Source: Actinomycetota bacterium
GTDB lineage: Bacteria; Actinomycetota; Actinomycetes; Streptosporangiales; Streptosporangiaceae
Assembly (NCBI GenBank): GCA_003140115.1
Contig: PLIQ01000233.1
Coordinates: 1 to 9,727 of the forward strand
Length of the DNA: 9,727 bases
Direction: 5' to 3'
Position numbers and translations under genes: made by a program. Shown here piece by piece: positions 4,579-9,727 of this stretch; the first letter of the stretch is position 1, and each line of letters begins with the position of its first letter. Below the pieces are notes generated by a model, which ran no database searches, was not told the DNA's origin, and was given only the letters and a program-made list of their open reading frames with translations.

Positions 4579-7410
4579 GTGCGCTGTCCGATTCTTATCG
4601 GCCGTGAGGGACCGGTATCCCTGATGGCCGACGCGGTGCGCCGGCTGCGCGGGCAGGCCGGCGGCGGAGCGCTGGTCGTGGTGGGCGAGGCGGGAGTCGG
4701 GAAGACCAGGCTCGCCGAGTACCTGAGCGATGCCGCGGACAGGGCCGGCATCGGGACCGTCCACGGGCGGGCTCTGCCCGAGGGAGTCGGCGGTCCGCTG
4801 CGGCCAATCGCCGAGATGCTGTTGGACCTGGCTCGGGACCGTGCCGCGCCTTCGGATGCCGGGTTGGCTCCGTACGTGACGGTGCTGGCTTCGCTGGTGC
4901 CGCACTGGCGGGCAGCCGGCTGGTCGGCGCCGTCCGAGCCGGTCGTGGTCACGGCCGAAGCCGTGCTCCAGGTGCTGCGGTGGGCCGCCGGGAAGGGCGG
5001 CGGCCACGGGATAGTCGTGATCTTGGAGGATCTGCATTGGGCTGATGACGCGACGCTGGCGGTGACCCGGTATCTGGTCGACCATGCCAGCGAGGTGCCG
5101 GCGCTGCTGTTCGGCACGATCCGGACCGGCGAGGGCCGAGAGGATGTCCCGGCGCTGCTGGAGGCGGGGGGCGCGCGGGTTTGCCCGATCGGGCGCCTTA
5201 CCCCGGATCAGGCGCGTGACATGGCTCGCGCCTGCGCCGGGTCCGGCGGGGCCGGGTTGTCGCCGGAGGACTCGATCGCGGCGGTCGTGCGGGATGCCGA
5301 AGGACTGCCCCTGCTGGTGGAGGATCTCCTGGCGACCGGGAACCTGGGCGGAATCGCGCCCAGGTTCGCCGATACCGTGCGCGCCCGGCTGGCCCGGCTG
5401 GAGGACCGCCAGCGGACGGTGGCAGGCGCCGCGGCCGTTCTCGGTCGCCGCTTTGACTGGCGGCTGCTGGACCGGGTGGCCGGAGTCCAGGGCGCAGAGG
5501 TCGCCGGAGCCCTGCACCGGTGCGCGGCCTTGCAGCTGATCGTGGCCGAAGGCTCGGGTTTCGCGTTCCGCCATGCGCTGACCCGGGACGTCATCCTGGC
5601 GGAGCTGGCCGGCCCGGAGAGATGCCGTCTGTCGCTAGCGGCCGCGGAGGCGCTCGGAGCTTCGGCCGGCCCCAACGACGATCATGTGCTGCTCACCGGG
5701 CGGCTCCTGGGCGACGGCGGCGAACCGCTCCGGGCAGCGGAGGTGCTGCTGCAGGCGGGGTGCCGGGCGTTCGGTGCCGGGTCGCTGTCATCCGCCGAGC
5801 TGTTCTTGCGGGAAGCGGGCCGCGCCGCCGCGGGCAACGAGGACCTGAGCACCGAGATCGCGGGCCAGCTCGCGCAGGTGCTGCTGCACGCCGGGCAGCT
5901 TTCCGAGGCGACCCAGATTGCCTCGCGGACGGTAGCGGTCACCGACGGCCGCGACCTAGCCGCCGCCACCGCCATGCGGCTGGTCCTGGCGCGGACGGCG
6001 GTGATGACGGCAGCGTGGGACGATGCCCGGATCCAGCTTGCGGCCGTCCGCCGGAGCCGGCCCGCCGACCAGCACGCGCACGCGGAGGCCGCCGTCATCG
6101 AGGCGCAAGTGGCGCTGGGTGACGGACGGCCCGGTTCCCGGGCGCGGGCCGAGTACCTTGCGGCGGCCGCGGCGGGCATCGCCGGGGACGCCGGCCGGCC
6201 CGATCTGGCCTGCGAGGCGCTGGAGGTGCTCGGCTCCTGCGCCCGGCTGCACGACCTCGACGCGGCGGCCGCCGCGTTCGGCCGGGCTCTCAGCCTCGCC
6301 GCCGAAGCAGACCTGCGGGTGCACCGCCTCAGGATCCTCAACGAGCTGGGGACCGTGGAGATGCTACGCGACGCGCATGGCGAGCGCCTCGAACAGGCCC
6401 GCGCCGAGGCGTCTCGCGCGGGTGCCGTCGGGCTGGCCGTCGGCATCGGCGCCAACATCGCGGCCCTGATGGCGATGACCGCGCGGTTCACCGACGCCAT
6501 GCAGGTCGCCGGTGAGGTGGAGGGCACGGCTCGCCGGCTCGGCTTGATCCCGCTCCAGGCGGCGGCGCTGCTCATGCAGGGCTTTGCCATGGCGCACCAG
6601 GGCCGGACCAGGGAGGGGGAGCACTACCTGGCCGCGGCCGAGGCAGCCGCGCCTGACGATCCCGATCTGCGCGCCGGGGCGTGGGCGATCGGCCGTGGGA
6701 TCGGAGCCCTCCTGGCCGAAGACCGGGCCGGCGCACGCCAGGCCTTTGCGCGCGCCCGCGCGGAAGCCCCCGACCAGCATGCCCGGATCCTCAACCCGTA
6801 CGAGGGACCTGAACTGCTGCTCCGGGCGCTGGCCGCCGAAGCCGGCCCGGCCGAGATAGAAGCCGCCGCCGCTGATGTCGTCCGGGCCGCGCGCTGGCCC
6901 GAGCTATGGTTCGGCGCCGCACAGGCAGTAGCCAGGGGAGCCGACGGCGATGCCGCCGGAGCCTGCGCCGCGCTCAGCACCGCGCTCGAGGCTGGCGACC
7001 GTTATCCGGTCTTCTCCGCCCTGACGATGCGCCTGGTCGCGGAGGCGGCCATCCGTGACGGCTGGGGGACGCCCGGCATGCTGCTCAGCACGGCGGACTC
7101 CACGTTCACCCGGCTTCGGCTGGGCCGGGCTTCGGCTGCCTGCCGCGCGCTTCTGAAGACGACGGGTCATGCCGCACCGCGCAGGCGCGCCACCGACGCC
7201 GGATTGCCGGCATCGCTGATCGCCGCCGGCGTCACCGCGCGTGAGGCCGAAATCCTGGACCTGCTCGCCGACCGCCTCTCCAACCGCGAAATCGCCGAGC
7301 TGTTGTTCCTGTCACCGCGCACGGTAGAAAAGCACGTCGCCGCGCTGCTCGCCAAGCTCGGCGGGGAAGACCGCGGCGGACTGGCCCGGCTGGCCCGCGG
7401 CCTGCGCTGA
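4579..7410 (+). CDS. LAL-type LuxR family transcriptional regulator (P-loop ATPase + HTH)
   Basis: A 943-residue large ATP-binding regulator of the LuxR family (LAL, MalT-like STAND class). These proteins bind ATP and an inducer, oligomerise and activate transcription. The N-terminus has LIGRE (6-10), the usual lead-in. Walker A is GEAGVGKT (36-43), and Walker B lies within IVVILEDLHWADD (145-157). A STAND-like region with F-x-F-RHALTRD follows. A long alanine-rich helical middle probably forms TPR-like repeats. The last 60 residues (884-943) are a LuxR/GerE helix-turn-helix: GVTAREAEILDLLADRLSNR, EIAELLFLSPRTVEKHVAAL. GTG 4579 is the start because TAG (4576-4578) immediately precedes it in frame and the GRE/Walker region follows at normal distance. 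The ribosome site is weak. Length is typical and the gene looks intact. The ligand is unknown. An inverted repeat just downstream is a candidate target. Confidence 0.94.
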   Translation: MRCPILIGREGPVSLMADAVRRLRGQAGGGALVVVGEAGVGKTRLAEYLSDAADRAGIGTVHGRALPEGVGGPLRPIAEMLLDLARDRAAPSDAGLAPYVTVLASLVPHWRAAGWSAPSEPVVVTAEAVLQVLRWAAGKGGGHGIVVILEDLHWADDATLAVTRYLVDHASEVPALLFGTIRTGEGREDVPALLEAGGARVCPIGRLTPDQARDMARACAGSGGAGLSPEDSIAAVVRDAEGLPLLVEDLLATGNLGGIAPRFADTVRARLARLEDRQRTVAGAAAVLGRRFDWRLLDRVAGVQGAEVAGALHRCAALQLIVAEGSGFAFRHALTRDVILAELAGPERCRLSLAAAEALGASAGPNDDHVLLTGRLLGDGGEPLRAAEVLLQAGCRAFGAGSLSSAELFLREAGRAAAGNEDLSTEIAGQLAQVLLHAGQLSEATQIASRTVAVTDGRDLAAATAMRLVLARTAVMTAAWDDARIQLAAVRRSRPADQHAHAEAAVIEAQVALGDGRPGSRARAEYLAAAAAGIAGDAGRPDLACEALEVLGSCARLHDLDAAAAAFGRALSLAAEADLRVHRLRILNELGTVEMLRDAHGERLEQARAEASRAGAVGLAVGIGANIAALMAMTARFTDAMQVAGEVEGTARRLGLIPLQAAALLMQGFAMAHQGRTREGEHYLAAAEAAAPDDPDLRAGAWAIGRGIGALLAEDRAGARQAFARARAEAPDQHARILNPYEGPELLLRALAAEAGPAEIEAAAADVVRAARWPELWFGAAQAVARGADGDAAGACAALSTALEAGDRYPVFSALTMRLVAEAAIRDGWGTPGMLLSTADSTFTRLRLGRASAACRALLKTTGHAAPRRRATDAGLPASLIAAGVTAREAEILDLLADRLSNREIAELLFLSPRTVEKHVAALLAKLGGEDRGGLARLARGLR

Positions 7411-7413
7411 ATC

Positions 7414-7439
7414 CACGATGGGTACGTCCTACCCATGTG
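7414..7439. promoter_or_regulatory. Candidate operator: 7-5-7 inverted repeat with NarL/LuxR-like heptamers
   Basis: ATGGGTA (7418-7424) and TACCCAT (7430-7436) form a perfect inverted repeat with a 5-bp spacer. CAC and GTG just outside extend it with one bulged base. TACCCAT fits the NarL-family heptamer consensus TACYYMT, although NarL itself usually binds the opposite orientation with a 2-bp gap. The site lies 3 bp after the stop of the LAL gene and 66 bp before the next start. It could be an operator for the small downstream gene. The alternative is a terminator hairpin for the LAL gene, but the stem is AT-containing and no T-run follows. Confidence 0.45.
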
Positions 7440-7501
7440 CCTCGGTGCCCCTCCGGCGACGATCAGGTCAGCGCATTCACTCATCTGACAAAGGAGAAGT
7501 C

Positions 7502-7786
7502 ATGGCAATCGCCGCCGTCTTCGAGTTCCCCGCAGAACCCGTGGAGAAATACCGCAAGGTCTTCGACGCAGGAGAGGCCATCATCAACCAGCCGAACCGC
7601 CTCTACCACGTCTGCTACCGCACCGACACCGGCTTCACCGTCATCGACGTCTGGGCCGACGAACAGTCCTTCGCCGCCTTCGGCGAGACCCTGGGCCCGG
7701 CCCTGCATCACGCCGGTCTCGACCCCAAGCCCGCCGTCTACCCCGTCGAGCAGGTCATGACGCAAGACGGCACCCGAGCCAGCTAG
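7502..7786 (+). CDS. Small dimeric alpha/beta-barrel (ABM-like) protein
   Basis: A 94-residue protein with the size and pattern of a dimeric ferredoxin-like alpha/beta barrel (antibiotic-biosynthesis-monooxygenase-like). Strand IAAVFEFPAEPVEKYRKVF leads into a helix. The central strands are RLYHVCYRTDTGFTVIDVWA. The helix DEQSFAAFGETLGPALHHAG is followed by a final strand, AVYPVEQVM. The motif '(D/E)xWxxxxSFxxFxxxLxPAL' is common to these small actinobacterial proteins. Some members act as cofactor-free monooxygenases or bind small ligands. No specific activity can be assigned. The ATG at 7502 is supported by AAGGAGAAG (7491-7499) at correct spacing; an ATG at 7418 lies inside the inverted repeat and is rejected. 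It lies 91 bp after the LAL gene, with a candidate operator in the gap and a strong terminator after it. It is therefore probably a target or partner of that regulator. Confidence 0.82.
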   Translation: MAIAAVFEFPAEPVEKYRKVFDAGEAIINQPNRLYHVCYRTDTGFTVIDVWADEQSFAAFGETLGPALHHAGLDPKPAVYPVEQVMTQDGTRAS

Positions 7787-7804
7787 CCGAGCGCTCCCGG
7801 ATCA

Positions 7805-7842
7805 CCGGTGGAGCAGCAGCTTGCCGCTGGCTGCTCCACCGG
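7805..7842 (+). terminator. Strong stem-loop terminator after the ABM-like gene
   Basis: CCGGTGGAGCAGC (7805-7817) pairs perfectly over 13 bp with GCTGCTCCACCGG (7830-7842). Inside the 12-nt loop AGC and GCT can extend the stem. It begins 18 bp after the TAG of the ABM-like gene. There is no T-run, as is usual in high-GC actinomycetes. It probably ends the transcript of the LAL/ABM-like cassette. Confidence 0.8.
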
Positions 7843-7977
7843 CGTTCCCCGCGTATTAAGTCGCCACAGTCACCTGCTCGTCGAACACCCCTAAAACCCT
7901 AGACGTCCGTCCTAGTTGCCGGTCACGGTCTGCTGCGCCCAGCCGGTCGCGTGGCCGCCGGCGCCGGCGTGGCCTAG

Positions 7978-8247
7978 TCCCTCGGTGGCCGAGCTCACCG
8001 CCGCGGGCGCGGTCCACGGCACCAGATCTTCGGGGTACTCGAGGCCTGCGACATCCTCCCCGACGACCAGGCCACCGGCCGTGCCGCTGGCGTCGCCTGC
8101 GCCGCCTCCGGGACCGCCGACGTCGTCGACGCGATCGTCATCGTGACCGCCGTCCGCCACCAGGCCCCCGTCGTCACCAGCGACCCCGGCGACCTGACCC
8201 ACATCGCCGACTCGATCGGCGTCAAGATCCGGCTCTTCCCAACCTGA
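7978..8247 (+). pseudogene. PIN-domain protein (VapC-like toxin RNase), N-terminally truncated remnant
   Basis: Frame 1 is open from just after a TAG (7975-7977) to TGA 8245-8247 and has no usable start codon. From about 8020 it encodes the C-terminal two thirds of an actinobacterial PIN domain: FGVLEACDILPDDQATGRAA, then CAASGTADVVDAIVIVTAV, then APVVTSDPGDLTHIADSIGV. The 'GTADVVDAxVV' and 'VVTSDPxDL' motifs carry the later acidic residues of PIN nucleases. The first strand with its catalytic Asp ('VLDAGALIAL' in relatives) is missing. Just upstream another frame gives PVTV...AQ (about 7919-7950), which may be a remnant of the 'VPVTVLAQVWR' segment. That would mean frameshifts as well as loss of the 5' end. 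No antitoxin gene is seen upstream. The gene is surely non-functional as it stands. Confidence 0.65.
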
Positions 8248-8263
8248 CCACCAAGCCCGGTAA

Positions 8264-8280
8264 CGCTGGTACCACCAGCG
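8264..8280 (+). terminator. Short hairpin after the PIN remnant
   Basis: CGCTGGT (8264-8270) and ACCAGCG (8274-8280) form a perfect 7-bp stem with a 3-nt loop, 16 bp after the stop of the PIN remnant. It may be the old terminator of that gene. There is no T-run. Confidence 0.4.
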
Positions 8281-8365
8281 AAATGCTCGATCCGGGGTGG
8301 GTGGCTGGCCGGGTGCCCGTCCCTATCCGGAAAAGGTCGCGCAGTAGGTCGCCGACGAGTTCATC

Positions 8366-8530
8366 TCAGATGGCGGTCCTGGCGCGGACCGCGGACAGGA
8401 AGGAGGCGTAGCTCCGGGACAGGTTGCTGACACTCTTCTCGTATCCGGTGGTGGCGTCGAACTGCTCGCTGAGCTCGACCTGCGATCCGCCCCGACCGCG
8501 CAAGTACTCGTGGGACCTGAAGGCGAGGCT
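8366..8530 (-). pseudogene. Orphan C-terminal coding fragment, family not recognised
   Basis: The minus strand from about 8530 to TGA 8366-8368 encodes roughly 54 residues with strongly G/C-ending codons and a balanced, protein-like composition. They include LAFRSHEYLRGRGG, then LSEQFDATTGYEKSVSNLSR and SYASFLSAVR. No ATG or GTG starts it. Only a TTG (8501-8503) without a good ribosome site is available, and in-frame starts further up lie inside the tail of the NACHT gene. It ends 3-4 bp below conventional NACHT coding (stop at 8541). It could be a small gene overlapping the NACHT tail, but a truncated remnant is more likely. I do not recognise the family. Confidence 0.35.
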
Positions 8531-8540
8531 CGCGCCCGGT

Positions 8541-9727
8541 CTACGGTATTGGCACGTCGGGGCGCGGCTCGTTCGGTGTGGCCTGCTGGGCGAGGCGATC
8601 CTGCAGGCGAGCGTGCCGGAACTGATAGATAGGCCCGACGGTGCGCAGGACATCGCGCTCACGGGCGTCGTCGAGGAACCGTAGCAGTCTCACCGGGGTG
8701 TGCCAGCGCATGGCGAGCTGAGCAAACGTCAGCGAGGCCGTCCAGGTCCGGGGGAACAGGAGCCCGAACACGAGCCCGAACACCAGCAGCCACACAAACA
8801 CCAGCACGAGTCCCGTCACCTGCCCCGCCTTGTGCGTGCTCTCGAGGCCGAACGCATAGGCGAAGCCGATGCCGAGGCCGACGCCGAGGCTCAGACCGAA
8901 GCCGAGCAGCAGGCCCACGGCGAGCCCGAACCCCTGATCGCGCCGCCAGGAAACGCGCGGGGTCAGCGGACTGGCATCGTCGGCGGCCGACCGGGACAGA
9001 CCAGCCGTGAGCGCACCGGCTAGTCCGGCTCCGATCCCGACCCCAGTCGCGAGCGCAACGACCTGCCCCACCCCGAGCCGGAGGGCAAGCGCGAACGCTG
9101 CGGATAGCATCCCGGCGGTGAGCGCATAGACGAGCCCGACCAGCAGGGCGTAGTGGCTGAGCAGGTGGCGCCGCTGCAGCGATGCTAGGCGCGCCGGGGG
9201 CTTCCCCCGGTCCCCGACCAGGTAGAAGTACGCGAACACCGCCCCAGCCACCAGTCCGAACACGGGCTGGCCGCCCCCGAGCCCGAAGATGACACCGAAC
9301 ACCGCGCCGGTCACGATGACGCGCGGGGCAGCTGACGCCCAGGCCGGAAGCCGCCACCAGGACAGGTCCCGCGTGCCCTCCTGGCCCATCCGGGCCGCGA
9401 TGCAGCCCAGGGCCCGCCGAGCCTCGTCAAGCCCGTAACGGGGCGGCGGTTCGCCCGGCGGGGGCGTATAGGCCGCGGGCAGCACCCGGTCGAGCAACTC
9501 GTCCTGGATGTCCTCCCCCGAAACGTCGCCGACGGCATCGCAGAAGTCCAGGAGCTCGCGGATGTCGTCACCGCTGCGGTAGGTGTCGCGGACCAGGGTC
9601 AGGGTCAGCGGATTGCTCAGCGCCTTGGCGATGGGGCTGGCCGGTTCGCGGCGCAGGCGGCCGGTGAGTTCGGTCCATCCGCGCGGGGCCGGGTCAAGCT
9701 GGACGCGGGTCAGGTAGTCCGCCGCCG
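8541..9727 (-). CDS. NACHT NTPase with internal membrane domain, C-terminal part (5' end outside window)
   Basis: The minus-strand frame is open from the right edge to TAG 8541-8543, giving 394 visible residues. The first ~75 match the helical region following the NACHT P-loop module in actinomycete NACHT proteins: SPIAKALSNPLTLTLVRDTY, RELLDFCDAV, then LLDRVLPAAYTPPPG. A helical RYGLDEARRALGCIAARM-type segment follows. Next comes a block of about six hydrophobic glycine-rich segments (about 134-150, 152-170, 191-216, 219-243, 265-293, 300-324), rich in GLG/GVG/GIG. The tail (328-379) has FAQLAMRWHTPVRLLRFLDD and YQFRHARLQDRLA, resembling the 'FxHxxxQExLA' segment of NLR/STAND proteins. The Walker motifs and the N-terminal domain lie outside the window. 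The TTG at 9495-9497 is not a real start, because family sequence continues upstream. Such proteins are inner-membrane NTPases; defence or signalling roles are inferred from the class. Confidence 0.82.
   Translation of the reverse strand, partial: AADYLTRVQLDPAPRGWTELTGRLRREPASPIAKALSNPLTLTLVRDTYRSGDDIRELLDFCDAVGDVSGEDIQDELLDRVLPAAYTPPPGEPPPRYGLDEARRALGCIAARMGQEGTRDLSWWRLPAWASAAPRVIVTGAVFGVIFGLGGGQPVFGLVAGAVFAYFYLVGDRGKPPARLASLQRRHLLSHYALLVGLVYALTAGMLSAAFALALRLGVGQVVALATGVGIGAGLAGALTAGLSRSAADDASPLTPRVSWRRDQGFGLAVGLLLGFGLSLGVGLGIGFAYAFGLESTHKAGQVTGLVLVFVWLLVFGLVFGLLFPRTWTASLTFAQLAMRWHTPVRLLRFLDDARERDVLRTVGPIYQFRHARLQDRLAQQATPNEPRPDVPIP

Noticed and set aside
3732..5117. Long minus-strand open frame (461 codons) opposite the TIGR03086 gene and the start of the LAL gene
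   Set aside because: Antisense shadow of two well-supported genes; composition is Arg/Pro/Ser-rich without any fold-like pattern. Only its last 33 codons (3732-3833) resemble a known family and are listed separately.
5682..6590. Minus-strand open frame of 302 codons inside the LAL gene
   Set aside because: Ala/Ser/Arg-rich antisense product, expected opposite an alanine-rich helical region; no motif or ribosome site.
8281..8365. Gap between the PIN remnant hairpin and the orphan leftward fragment
   Set aside because: No reading frame, strong repeat or promoter pattern could be supported here.
9495..9497. TTG as start of a 318-residue membrane protein
   Set aside because: The frame is open to the window edge, and the upstream codons encode family-like NACHT helical sequence, so the gene begins outside the window.
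1..9727. tRNA, rRNA, CRISPR array or complete insertion sequence
   Set aside because: No tRNA-like clover-leaf consensus, no regularly spaced repeat array, and no transposase or terminal inverted repeats were seen on either strand by eye.

Overview
The window is about 9.7 kb of very GC-rich DNA. Its codons end almost always in G or C, it uses GTG and TTG starts, and its genes belong to families typical of mycothiol-producing Actinobacteria: a TIGR03086 DinB-like protein, a LAL-type LuxR regulator, an actinobacterial PIN protein and a large membrane NACHT protein. It most likely comes from a large actinomycete chromosome (Streptomyces, Streptosporangiaceae or Frankia-like). The genus cannot be fixed from the sequence. 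It looks like an accessory region, where complete genes are separated by strips of decayed ones.

Left part (1-2556). A 39-residue tail of a rightward gene converges on a leftward pair: a complete GMC-family FAD oxidoreductase (964-2556) and, 91 bp downstream of it, a protein of the pRiA4b ORF-3 family (192-872). A stem-loop lies directly after the GMC stop codon, so the second gene is probably not fully coupled to the first.

Decayed strip (2828-3833). Beyond a 271-bp divergent spacer lies a SIMPL-domain (DUF541) gene split by a frame change and apparently shortened inside. It is followed by a leftward coding fragment with no start, stop-side context or recognisable family. Two copies of a 17-bp hairpin-forming repeat come next, then the first about 30 codons of a leftward BTAD/AfsR-type regulator that is cut short.

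Central cassette (3981-7842). Three intact rightward genes follow: a TIGR03086 putative metal-binding protein, a 943-residue LAL regulator (an N-terminal P-loop STAND ATPase with a C-terminal LuxR helix-turn-helix), and a 94-residue dimeric alpha/beta-barrel protein. A strong 13-bp stem terminator closes the cassette. The 91-bp gap before the last gene holds a 7-5-7 inverted repeat whose arms match the NarL/LuxR-family heptamer, so it is a plausible operator for the LAL regulator or a relative.

Right part (7843-9727). This holds the C-terminal half of a PIN-domain (toxin-type RNase) gene without its start, a leftward orphan C-terminal fragment, and the 3' 1.19 kb of a leftward NACHT NTPase gene that runs off the right edge. 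In that last protein a block of about six glycine-rich membrane helices sits between the NACHT helical domain and a terminal motif resembling the NLR/STAND 'F-x-H-x(2)-x-Q-x(2)-L-A' segment. This is the most system-like item in the window, possibly a membrane-anchored NLR-like defence or signalling protein.
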